Origin: Chloroflexota bacterium
GTDB taxonomy: Bacteria; Chloroflexota; Dormibacteria; CF-121
Direction: 5' to 3'
Assembly (NCBI GenBank): GCA_005881175.1
Contig: VBEN01000011.1
Coordinates: 1 to 35,733, forward strand
DNA length: 35,733 nucleotides
In this document: piece by piece, positions 19,981-27,312 of the stretch
Layout: each line of letters opens with the position of its first letter
Numbering within the stretch: the first letter of the stretch is position 1
The notes under the pieces: model-generated
What the model was told of the DNA's origin: nothing
Database searches by the model: none
Seen by the model: only the letters and a program-made list of their open reading frames with translations
Position numbers and translations under genes: made by a program

Positions 19981-21771
19981 ATGAGGGGCTTCCGCGCGTT
20001 GAGCGTCGCCACCGCGTTGGTGACCTACGCGCTGGTTGTTCTCGGCGGGGTGGTGCGAGTCTCCGGATCGGGGCTTGGCTGTCCGGACTGGCCGCTGTGT
20101 CACGGACGCGTACTGCCGCCACTCGATCTGCATGCCATCATCGAGTACTCGCATCGGACGACGGCTTCCCTAACTAGCGTCCTCGTGGTGGCGACCGCCG
20201 TTGTGGCCTGGGTCGCCTGGCATAAGCGCCGCGACCTCGTTATTCCGGCCACGTTCGCCGTGGGTCTGCTCGCCATCCAGGTGGTGCTCGGGGCGATCAC
20301 CGTCCGGCTGGAATTACCACCGATGATCGTGCTCGCCCACCTCGCCACCGCGATGGCCCTCCTCGGGGCGGTGTGCGTCACGGCCGTCGCCGCCATGATG
20401 CCGACCACGGCGGGGACGGTTGACGCCGAATCAGTTGCCCGCGCCCGGGGCGCCGCCGCTGGCACCTATCTCTTGATCCTCAGCGGGTCGTTGGTCGTTG
20501 GCAGCGGCGCGAGCGGCGCCTGCGATGCCTGGCCGCTGTGTGGCGGCGGGTTCCGCTTTGCCTTTGACGGTTCGCCCGCCATCCAGTTGTTGCATCGAGG
20601 TGCGGCCGCGGCCATCGGTGTGCTGGTGGTGATGGGCCTGTTGTCGGTGCTCGCCCGACAACGCCGCGCGCCGGCCGTCCGCGCTACGGTCGCGCTGACC
20701 ATGGCGGCCCTGGCCTTCCAGGTTGCCGTCGGCGCCGCCGTCGTGACCCTCCACCTGCCCGCTGTGCTGCGCGGTCTGCACCTTGCCCTGGCGAGCGCGG
20801 TCTGGACCGGCACCGTCGTGCTTGCCGTGATCGCCAGCCGCTTGCCTCCGGCCGAGCAGACAGCGGATATCCGGGACGGCCGTCGATCGGCGGGCCGCCC
20901 AGTCCGCGACGTCGTGCTCGATTACATCAGCCTGGCCAAACCCCGAATCATCCCGCTGCTGTTGATCACCGCCCTCGGCGGAATGATGATGGCGGAGCGC
21001 GGCTGGCCGTCGACCGGGCTTGTGCTGCTCACCCTGCTGGGCGGTGCGCTGGCGGCGGCCGGCGCCGGGGCCATCAATTGCTGGATCGATCGCGACCTTG
21101 ATCGCGAGATGATGCGAACCAGGCGCCGTCCGCTCCCGGACGGGCGGATCGCGCCCAGTCATGCGCTGATCTTTGGCATCGGGCTCGGGCTGGCGGCGTT
21201 CCTCGTGCTCGCCTTCTGGGTCAACGTCCTGGCCGCGACCCTGGCGATCAGCGGCTTGCTCTTTTATGTGTTCGTCTACACCCTCTGGCTGAAGCGGTGG
21301 ACGGTGCAGAACATCGTGATCGGCGGCGCCGCGGGAGCTGTCCCGCCCATGGTGGGATGGGCAGCCGTGACCCACCGGCTCGACCTGACCGCGCTTTACC
21401 TCTTCGCCATCATCTTCCTGTGGACACCTCCGCATTTCTGGGCGCTCGCGCTCAGGCTCAAGGGCGACTACGCGCGGGCGCAGCTGCCGATGCTGCCGGT
21501 GGTTCGGGGCGAGTCAGCGGCGCGCCGGCAGATCCTGTTCTACACCCTGTTCCTGGTTGCCGTCACGCTGGCGGTGGTCCTGACCGGCGCCCTCGGATTC
21601 CTTTATCTGGCCGGCGCCGCTGTTCTCGGTGGCCTCTTCATCGCGCTGGCCGTCGCGAACCTGCGTGCTCGACGGCAACGATGGTCCCGTCTGCTTTTCG
21701 ATTATTCGATCGCGTATCTGGGATTGCTGTTCGTCGTGATGGTGGCCGATCGGATGATAGGGAGGGTATAG
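19981..21771 (+). CDS. Fused heme A synthase / heme O synthase (CtaA-CtaB)
   Basis: 596 residues in one uninterrupted frame. The N-terminal half (about 1-300) is CtaA-like: eight helices with heme histidines in PDWPLCHGR, IIEYSHRT, VLAHLAT, LLHRGAA and LRGLHLA, and the paired cysteines of the family. The C-terminal half (from about 308, VLDYISLAKPRIIPLLL) is protoheme IX farnesyltransferase, with NCWIDRDLDREMMRTRRRPL (the prenyltransferase Asp-rich site) and the second conserved loop around YTLWLKRWTVQNIVIGG. Heme B is farnesylated by the second half and oxidised to heme A by the first, so fusion may channel heme O. Starts 13 nt after ctaD. Confidence 0.95.
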   Translation: MRGFRALSVATALVTYALVVLGGVVRVSGSGLGCPDWPLCHGRVLPPLDLHAIIEYSHRTTASLTSVLVVATAVVAWVAWHKRRDLVIPATFAVGLLAIQVVLGAITVRLELPPMIVLAHLATAMALLGAVCVTAVAAMMPTTAGTVDAESVARARGAAAGTYLLILSGSLVVGSGASGACDAWPLCGGGFRFAFDGSPAIQLLHRGAAAAIGVLVVMGLLSVLARQRRAPAVRATVALTMAALAFQVAVGAAVVTLHLPAVLRGLHLALASAVWTGTVVLAVIASRLPPAEQTADIRDGRRSAGRPVRDVVLDYISLAKPRIIPLLLITALGGMMMAERGWPSTGLVLLTLLGGALAAAGAGAINCWIDRDLDREMMRTRRRPLPDGRIAPSHALIFGIGLGLAAFLVLAFWVNVLAATLAISGLLFYVFVYTLWLKRWTVQNIVIGGAAGAVPPMVGWAAVTHRLDLTALYLFAIIFLWTPPHFWALALRLKGDYARAQLPMLPVVRGESAARRQILFYTLFLVAVTLAVVLTGALGFLYLAGAAVLGGLFIALAVANLRARRQRWSRLLFDYSIAYLGLLFVVMVADRMIGRV

Positions 21772-21784
21772 TTTCCACTGGCCG

Positions 21785-21901
21785 ATGCATAAAGAAGAAG
21801 CGAGCAAGAATATTCGACTCGGGGTGCTGTTGTTCGTCACGGCGGTGATCATGTTGGGGCTCTCCTTCGCCTGGGCGCTCATCTACAACAACTTCGGCTG
21901 A
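21785..21901 (+). CDS. Small single-helix membrane protein of the oxidase cluster
   Basis: 38 residues from ATG 21785. Charged N-terminus (HKEEASKNIR), one helix (LGVLLFVTAVIMLGLSFAWA) and a tail of six residues. Its stop overlaps the next start as TGATG. No good ribosome site; TATAGT at 21767-21772 might serve as a -10. No family recognised. Resembles tiny structural subunits of aa3 oxidases in size and topology. Confidence 0.55.
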   Translation: MHKEEASKNIRLGVLLFVTAVIMLGLSFAWALIYNNFG

Positions 21902-22122
21902 TGGCAGAGCCTGAGCAGCAGCCCCACGCAGAAGGCCACGAAGCGTTCCACCTACCGCCGCCCAGCATCTGGCCACCGGTACTGGCGGTGGGCATCGCGA
22001 TGCTTTTGACCGGACTCATCCTTAACCTGCTGATCTCGATCACGGGCGCGGTGATCACCATCGCGGCAATCGCCCTATGGGTGCGCGATGCGCGGCGCGA
22101 GTTTGCCGAGCTTCCCGAGTAG
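21901..22122 (+). CDS. Cytochrome c oxidase subunit IV-like small membrane protein
   Basis: 73 residues, two helices. The cytosolic N-terminus ends in HLPPPSIWPP, a motif seen at the start of small subunit IV-type (CtaF-like) proteins in aa3 oxidase operons. Helix 1 is VLAVGIAMLLTGLILNLL, helix 2 is ITGAVITIAAIALWV, and the C-terminus is charged. Overlaps the preceding small ORF by 1 nt. Assignment rests on the motif and place. Confidence 0.7.
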   Translation: MAEPEQQPHAEGHEAFHLPPPSIWPPVLAVGIAMLLTGLILNLLISITGAVITIAAIALWVRDARREFAELPE

Positions 22123-22227
22123 GGTTCATACCTGATTCTGCCCGGGAGGGTGGGCTTTCGTGGCCGCGTCGCGGAATCGACTCGTAAACTCAGCCCAGGG
22201 TCATTCGTTCGAATCAAGGAGGCAAGC

Positions 22228-22623
22228 GTGACTGTTTGGAAGATGGCGATCGGATCGGTGGCGACCGCGCTGCTCCTCGTCAGCTGCGGCGGCTCGAGCG
22301 GCGACAACGGTGGTCAGAGTTGCAGCCCAACGGGCGGCAGCACTAGCGGCACCGCGACACAAACCGTAAAGGTCGTTTCCGATCCCAACACGATTGGCAA
22401 ATACGATCCGGCGACCGCCAGCGCCAAGGTGGGGGACACCGTCGCGTGGGATTTCCAGGACAGCACGGGGGTGCAGCATAGCGTGTCGGAAGACAACGGG
22501 ACGTTCGAGTCGTGCCTGCAGAATTCCGGGGCCAAATTCATGGTGACGTTCAGCAAGGCCGGCGATTTCAAGTACCACTGCCAGATCCACGCCCAGATGC
22601 TCGGCGAGATAAAAGTCGGTTAG
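22228..22623 (+). CDS. Cupredoxin (plastocyanin/azurin-like) lipoprotein
   Basis: 131 residues from GTG 22228; AGGAGG ends 6 nt upstream and decides this start over a longer frame. A lipoprotein signal ends in LLLVSC. A Ser/Gly/Thr linker follows, then a blue-copper domain: His in VQHSVSED, and Cys, His and Met in YHCQIHAQML. It is an extracytoplasmic mobile or tethered electron carrier, lying right after the oxidase genes. Together with the cupredoxin domain on CoxB it suggests copper proteins carry part of the bc-to-oxidase electron flow. TAAACT at 22185-22190 is a possible -10 for a separate transcript. Confidence 0.88.
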   Translation: MTVWKMAIGSVATALLLVSCGGSSGDNGGQSCSPTGGSTSGTATQTVKVVSDPNTIGKYDPATASAKVGDTVAWDFQDSTGVQHSVSEDNGTFESCLQNSGAKFMVTFSKAGDFKYHCQIHAQMLGEIKVG

Positions 22624-22641
22624 CCGACACTAAACGCGCGG

Positions 22642-23058
22642 GTGCGCTCATTCGGCCGTAAGGTCGGCACGGCCTGCGGCCTCACTCTGCTGCTGGCAGG
22701 GTGTGGCGCAGCGGCGCGACCGGACAATTCAGCGGTCGTGGCCGATTTCCGCGATCACCGATCCAATGTCGAGGTGACCGCGGAGGGGACTGTGGCGCGC
22801 CTGCTGACCGATCAAACCAGCGCGACCGGCACACACGAACGGTTCATCGTCAAGCTCTCGTCCGGCGACATCACGGTCGAGATCGAACACAACGTTTCAA
22901 TTGGCGCGCGCGTCCCCGCCGCCGAGGGAGACCACGTGACCGTCCACGGCGAGTACGTCTGGAACGCCCAGGGCGGACTCATTCACTTCACGCATCACGA
23001 TCCGCAGGGCACGCACGAAGGTGGGTACATCGAGGACAACGGAAAGACCTACGACTGA
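22642..23058 (+). CDS. DUF3465 lipoprotein
   Basis: 138 residues from GTG 22642. Lipoprotein signal with lipobox LLAGC at about residues 17-21. The mature part is a small beta domain: VTAEGTVARLLTDQ, ERFIVKLSSGDITVEIEHN, GDHVTVHGEYVWNAQGGLIHFTHHDPQGTHEGGYIE. The THHDPQGTHEGGYI box is typical of DUF3465, an OB-like family often annotated as a nucleic-acid- or ligand-binding secreted protein of unknown role. 18 nt after the cupredoxin gene; may be cotranscribed. Confidence 0.82.
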   Translation: MRSFGRKVGTACGLTLLLAGCGAAARPDNSAVVADFRDHRSNVEVTAEGTVARLLTDQTSATGTHERFIVKLSSGDITVEIEHNVSIGARVPAAEGDHVTVHGEYVWNAQGGLIHFTHHDPQGTHEGGYIEDNGKTYD

Positions 23059-23079
23059 GGGATTTGTCGGCGCGTGCCT

Positions 23080-23844
23080 CTACTCCAGCCGAACGAGTTC
23101 GACATCGCCAGCGACGACGCTCACGCGGGTTCCATCGGAGGTCCGCACGAGCAGCGCGCCATCGAGGCCGATATCCTCGGCCAGGCCACGCAAGAGCATG
23201 CCGTTGCGCCGGAACGTGACCGGCTTTCCGAGCATGGAGGTCCGGCTGCGCCAGCCGGGTAGGATCCAGTCCACGCCCTCCCGATCGGCGCGCTCGTAGG
23301 CGTTGCCCAGATCGTTGAGGATCGCGGCCAGCAGTCCTTCGCGCGAGACGGAATGGCCGAGCTCGATCGCCAGCGAGGTCGCTCCCTCGGAAAGCTCAGC
23401 CGCCGACTGGTTGACGTTCAGACCGACTCCGAGGATCACCGAAGAACCAGGCGGGCGCTCCAGCAAGATGCCGGCCAATTTCTTCCCGTTGAGCAGCACG
23501 TCGTTCGGCCACTTCAGCTCGGGGGCGGCTCCGGTCGACAGCTCCACGCCGCCCGCCACCGTGACGGCGGCGAGCAGTGGCATGAGCGGTAAGACATCGA
23601 CCGGTGGACGTAGCACCGTCGAGAAGAGGAGGGCCTGGCCCGCGGGGGCGGTCCATGACCGCCCATGCCGGCCGCGACCGCGACGCTGCAAGTCGGTTGT
23701 CACCGTCCAGCCCGGCGCGGCGCCGCTGACGGCGGCCGCTCGAGCCAGGTCCTGGGTGCTGTCACAGACGGGCTCATAGTGCAGGGACCAGATGATCTCT
23801 CCGGTCGCCAGTTCGGAGGTCACTCGCGCGAGATCGAAGCTCAC
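23080..23844 (-). CDS. birA: Biotin--[acetyl-CoA carboxylase] ligase
   Basis: Activates biotin to biotinyl-AMP and attaches it to BCCP. 254 residues. Visible are STQDLARA, the biotin loop GRGRHGRSW (56-64), LKWPNDVLLNGKKLAGILLE and GVGLNVNQS, then the small C-terminal SH3-like domain. There is no N-terminal helix-turn-helix, so it is a ligase only, not the E. coli-type repressor. GTG 23844 shares GTGA with the stop of the upstream transporter gene. Confidence 0.95.
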   Translation of the reverse strand: MSFDLARVTSELATGEIIWSLHYEPVCDSTQDLARAAAVSGAAPGWTVTTDLQRRGRGRHGRSWTAPAGQALLFSTVLRPPVDVLPLMPLLAAVTVAGGVELSTGAAPELKWPNDVLLNGKKLAGILLERPPGSSVILGVGLNVNQSAAELSEGATSLAIELGHSVSREGLLAAILNDLGNAYERADREGVDWILPGWRSRTSMLGKPVTFRRNGMLLRGLAEDIGLDGALLVRTSDGTRVSVVAGDVELVRLE

Positions 23845-24821
23845 TCGATGGCCGAAGCCGTGATGTCGCTACGGCGGTTGCCGGCTTGCACCGCGATGAT
23901 GCCGGCGATGATGACCGCTGCTCCAAGGATCTGAAGGGGCTGCAGTCGATCGCTGAGCACGAGGTAGGCGATCAGGCCTGCGAAGACCGGCTCGGCGGTG
24001 GCGATGATGCCGGCCACCGATGGGCGGATGGTGCGGAGCGCCATCACGAAGAGCCCGTGTGCCAGCAGGGTTCCAACCAGGCCGAGCAGCGCCATCACGG
24101 CCCAGATGCGCAGATCGGCAGGCAGCGCTGTGCCGCTCACAGCGTCGAAGATCGCCCACAGCACGCTGCCCGCGCCGAAACCGTAGAGCAGAACGGTCCA
24201 GGTGTCGAGGCGGCGCGCCAGGGTTGAGGCCCGGAGGATGTAGAAAGCAAAGAACCCGGCGGACACGAGTCCCAGCATGACACCCGGAAGGTTGACGCGG
24301 AAGAGTGCCGGCCGGTAGGCTCCGACGGCGAAGAAGGCGCCGATCAGCACCATCGCCAGCGCGGCCCAGACCTGTGGGCCGACCGGCTGACGGCGGTGAT
24401 AGCGTTCAAAGACGGTCACCGCGACCAGCCCCAGGTATTGCACGAGCAGCGCCACCGCAATGTTGATCCGGGCGATCGTCAGGTAATAGCTGAGCTGAAC
24501 CCCGGCGAGACCAACCCCGCCGAAAATGGCCAGTGCTGGAAGCTCTCGAGTGCCTACACGAAGCAGGCGCGGCCGGATCACCACGAGCGCAAGGAAGAGT
24601 CCCACAAAGGCTGACCAGATGCGGAGCTGCGCGAGCACCAGTGGCGAATAGCCGAGCTTGAAGAGAGCCTTGACCACATTCCCCCCCGCGGCGAACAGGA
24701 ACGCAGAAACAAGGACCAGCGCGTAGCCGACCGGCCCGCCGGCCGACGCGAGTGGCGCTTTAGTGCCATACGAGCGTTTGAGGCGTATCTGTGCTAACCG
24801 GGCGGCGAGTTCTTGACCAAT
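23841..24821 (-). CDS. EamA/DMT-family transporter
   Basis: Ten-helix drug/metabolite transporter, two EamA repeats. Helix 1 starts at VGYALVLVSAFLFAAGGNVV; repeat 2 contains GVMLGLVSAGFFAFYILRAS and the typical TAEPVFAGLIAYLVLSDRL with a final helix ILGAAVIIAGIIAV. Substrate unknown. The start is a problem: no ATG, GTG or TTG lies in frame between GTG 25031, which is antisense to the gene at 24884, and a GTG at 24677 that would delete helix 1. The end coordinate marks an in-frame ATT as a minimal estimate. The stop overlaps the birA start by 4 nt. Confidence 0.85.
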   Translation of the reverse strand: MGQELAARLAQIRLKRSYGTKAPLASAGGPVGYALVLVSAFLFAAGGNVVKALFKLGYSPLVLAQLRIWSAFVGLFLALVVIRPRLLRVGTRELPALAIFGGVGLAGVQLSYYLTIARINIAVALLVQYLGLVAVTVFERYHRRQPVGPQVWAALAMVLIGAFFAVGAYRPALFRVNLPGVMLGLVSAGFFAFYILRASTLARRLDTWTVLLYGFGAGSVLWAIFDAVSGTALPADLRIWAVMALLGLVGTLLAHGLFVMALRTIRPSVAGIIATAEPVFAGLIAYLVLSDRLQPLQILGAAVIIAGIIAVQAGNRRSDITASAIE

Positions 24822-24841
24822 GCCGTATTTGAAAGTAATGT
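24813..24841 (+). promoter_or_regulatory. Sigma-70-type promoter for the coiled-coil gene
   Basis: TTGACC (24813-24818), a 17-bp spacer, and TAATGT (24836-24841). Transcription would start near 24848. This favours the ATG at 24884 with its GGAAG ribosome site. On the opposite strand the same core reads TACATT and may serve the transporter gene. Confidence 0.6.
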
Positions 24842-24883
24842 AAACCCTCGGGAAGCATGGCTCGGACCCTCGGAAGCGGGCGC

Positions 24884-25207
24884 ATGATCGAGCAAACCTC
24901 GGTCCAGATTTCAACGCTTCGTGAGCGCTGGCACACGGAGCGCGAACTGCGCTATGCGCGCCGGAACCGGATTCGTCACATCGATCGTCTTCTGGATGAG
25001 CTCGAGATGCTGAACATCGCCGAAGAAACACAGCTACCAGCCGATCTGGCGCTCCGAGTCCAGCAGCTCACGGCCGAGATGGAGCATCCTCTCGGCAACC
25101 GGGCCCCCGAGGATCTCACGATCGCCGACGCGATGGACGCGTTGTACGACCTCCAGGACGGGCTGATGCTGACCCTGGAAGGCGTCCACGACGAGGAAGA
25201 AGCCTAA
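24884..25207 (+). CDS. Small charged coiled-coil protein, unknown function
   Basis: 107 residues from ATG 24884 (GGAAGCGGG upstream); ATG 24857 is an alternative that would sit 9 nt from the predicted transcription start. Mostly helical and strongly charged: SVQISTLRERWHTERELRYA, RHIDRLLDELEMLN, LALRVQQLTAEMEHPLG, ending in an acidic HDEEEA. No membrane segment, no recognised domain. Stands alone, convergent with the secreted-protein gene 14 bp downstream. Confidence 0.6.
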   Translation: MIEQTSVQISTLRERWHTERELRYARRNRIRHIDRLLDELEMLNIAEETQLPADLALRVQQLTAEMEHPLGNRAPEDLTIADAMDALYDLQDGLMLTLEGVHDEEEA

Positions 25208-25221
25208 GTCACCGGCGTCGG

Positions 25222-26004
25222 CTACTTTTTCGGCTTCGGCTGGCCGTGCTTGCTATCGGCATTCGTGCTGGCGTTGCCATTGCCCTGACCTATCGCGTCT
25301 CCCTTGCCATGGTGCCTGGCAGCAACGGCGTTCGTCGATTGCTCGACCTCGCCCAGCAGGCCGGCGAGCCCATCGCCAGGGTTGGAGACGGCCTTGATCT
25401 TCAACAAGAACGCCGCCTCCCGATGGGCGTTCGCGGTCAGCAACGCGTCGGTATCGAGTCCGGCGGTCGGACGCAGGTCCCGCTCGGCCGCAGACTGTTT
25501 GGCCTGATAGTCCTTGAGTAAGGTCCGAACGATTTCAGCCATCGACCCACGGCCCTCCAGCGTCAGCAGCGACTGGTTGATCCAGTTGAAGACCGACCCC
25601 ACCGGTGCTTTCGCATGGGATCCCGTGATGAGGTTGTAAATGCCGGCGAGCAAAGGGTCGATGACGGCGACCGGGTGCGCGCCCGGGTCGGTACGCTGCC
25701 GCAGGAGCAGGGAGTGGGCACTGAGCAGATCCGCATTCGCCTGGGCCAGCTCATCGAGGCCGCGCTGGGTCGGATCGCTCTGCGTTGCGCGAGCAGTCCC
25801 GTCCCACCACGACTGGACCACGTAGAAGGCGCTGTCCGCGCTGACGCTCTCCGTCTGGTTCCATAGGGCGTCGGGGTCAGCGTTATAGGTCGAGGCCGCG
25901 CCGGTCAGCGGTATGAGTCCCATCGCGGTGGCGATGGCGGCCGCGAGCAAGCGGCGTCGTCCGACACGACCCAATGGGAGCATCAACGGTCTCGTGCAGA
26001 TCAT
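25222..26004 (-). CDS. Secreted protein of unknown function
   Basis: 260 residues from ATG 26004 (ATG 25983 is also possible; the upstream frame is antisense-like). Signal peptide: basic GRVGRRRLL, hydrophobic LAAAIATAMGLIPLTG, cleavage near GAAS. The mature part is alpha-helical (AFYVVQSWWDGTARATQ, LDELAQANADLLSAHSLLLR, VFNWINQSLLTLEG, AHREAAFLLKIKAV) and ends in a low-complexity Gly/Asn/Lys tail (GKGDAIGQGNGNAST). No cysteines in the helical part. I do not recognise a family. Follows the thiolase gene on the same strand by about 80 nt. Confidence 0.6.
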   Translation of the reverse strand: MICTRPLMLPLGRVGRRRLLAAAIATAMGLIPLTGAASTYNADPDALWNQTESVSADSAFYVVQSWWDGTARATQSDPTQRGLDELAQANADLLSAHSLLLRQRTDPGAHPVAVIDPLLAGIYNLITGSHAKAPVGSVFNWINQSLLTLEGRGSMAEIVRTLLKDYQAKQSAAERDLRPTAGLDTDALLTANAHREAAFLLKIKAVSNPGDGLAGLLGEVEQSTNAVAARHHGKGDAIGQGNGNASTNADSKHGQPKPKK

Positions 26005-26081
26005 CCCGCAGAGGCGATGGCGAACGGGGAAAGGCGGGTCGCAATGTCTTGACAGGCCTGCGCCGCTCGGCTGACGGCCAG

Positions 26082-27284
26082 TTAGCGGATCAGGTTTTCG
26101 ACGACCGTGGCGATCCCCTGGCCGACACCGATGCACATGGTGGCGAGCCCGTATCTGGCCTTGCGGCGGGCGAGCTCGTGGACGAGGGTTGCGAGGATGC
26201 GCACGCCGCTTGCCCCCAGCGGGTGGCCCAACGCGATCGCGCCGCCGTTGGGATTCACTCGCGCCGGGTCGAGCTCGAGATCGCGAATGCAGGCGATGAC
26301 CTGCGAGGCGAACGCTTCGTTTAATTCAATGCTGTCCATGTCGGTCGCGCGCAGTCCCGCGCGGGCCAGCGCCTTGCGGGAAGCCGGTATGGGACCCAGG
26401 CCCATGCAGGAGGGATCGACGCCCGCGCTGGCGGCGGCCAGGATCCGGGCGATTGGCTGAACATTGAGCCGCCGGGCCCGCGATTCCGACATCATCACGA
26501 GGCACGCCGCCCCATCATTGAGCGGCGATGAGTTGCCGGCCGTCACCGTTCCGTCCGTTTCGAAGGCCGGCTTCAGCGCGGCCAGCTTTTCCAGGCTCGT
26601 GTCCGCCCGTGGTCCTTCGTCCTTATCGAATGCCGTACCGGCCGGCAACGCGACCGGCACGAGCTCGGCGCGGAAATGACACGCCTGCTGCGCCGCGACC
26701 GCCTTCTGATGGCTCTCCAGGGCCCACTGATCTTGAACCTCCCGGGTGATGGCATAGCGGCGGGCGACAACTTCAGCGGTCTGACCCAGGCTAATTGGCG
26801 GATATTTCTCCGCCAGTCGCGGATTGACCATTCGCCAGCCCAGGGTGCTGTCGTGCAAGGTCTGGCTGCCGCGCGAGAACTCGCGCTGCGGTTTCTCCAG
26901 GATGTAAGGGGCGCGCGTCATGCTCTCTACACCACCGGCGAGGAAGCAGTCCCCATTACCGGTCTCGATCTCGCGTGTGGCCGCCACCACCGCCTGCATG
27001 CCGGAGCCGCACAGCCGGTTCATCGTGGCGGCCGGGATCTCAACCGGCAGACCCGCCAGGAGAACGGCCATGCGAGCGACGTTGCGGTTGTCCTCACCAG
27101 CCTGATTGGCATCGCCGAAATAGACGTCCTCGATGCTGGCGGGATCCAGCGCATTGCGTTGCACGGCCTGCCCTACGACGAGGGCGGCGAGATCGTCCGG
27201 TCTGACGTCCTTCAGGGCACCGCCGTAGCGTCCGATGGGCGTGCGCAGCGCATCGATGATGACCGCCGTCTCCATCGAGCTCAT
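26082..27284 (-). CDS. Acetyl-CoA C-acyltransferase (thiolase)
   Basis: 400 residues. Catalytic C92 in MNRLCGSGMQAV, the SELNEAFA-like box (IELNEAFASQ), GGAIALGHPLGASG with the active His, and the second Cys in CIGVGQG. Cleaves 3-ketoacyl-CoA or condenses two acetyl-CoA. Overall look is like the FadA/PcaF group rather than a short acetoacetyl-CoA thiolase, but chain-length preference cannot be read. No beta-oxidation partner lies next to it. TTTAAT on the minus strand (27293-27298) is 8 nt before ATG 27284, consistent with a leaderless start; ATG 27275 is an alternative. Confidence 0.94.
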   Translation of the reverse strand: MSSMETAVIIDALRTPIGRYGGALKDVRPDDLAALVVGQAVQRNALDPASIEDVYFGDANQAGEDNRNVARMAVLLAGLPVEIPAATMNRLCGSGMQAVVAATREIETGNGDCFLAGGVESMTRAPYILEKPQREFSRGSQTLHDSTLGWRMVNPRLAEKYPPISLGQTAEVVARRYAITREVQDQWALESHQKAVAAQQACHFRAELVPVALPAGTAFDKDEGPRADTSLEKLAALKPAFETDGTVTAGNSSPLNDGAACLVMMSESRARRLNVQPIARILAAASAGVDPSCMGLGPIPASRKALARAGLRATDMDSIELNEAFASQVIACIRDLELDPARVNPNGGAIALGHPLGASGVRILATLVHELARRKARYGLATMCIGVGQGIATVVENLIR

Positions 27285-27292
27285 GCTACGTC

Positions 27293-27300
27293 ATTAAAAT
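27293..27300. promoter_or_regulatory. Shared A/T core of divergent promoters
   Basis: ATTAAAAT contains TAAAAT facing the HD gene and TTTAAT facing the thiolase. Only 28 bp separate the two start codons, so both promoters must overlap here. Confidence 0.4.
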
Positions 27301-27312
27301 GTTGCCGAACTC

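Noticed and set aside
19041-20012. 323-codon minus-strand frame across the end of ctaD
   Set aside because: Antisense of ctaD and ctaA; no ribosome site, no domain, His/Asp/Gln-rich shadow composition.
20431-21435. 334-codon minus-strand frame inside ctaA-ctaB
   Set aside because: Shadow of the fused heme synthase gene.
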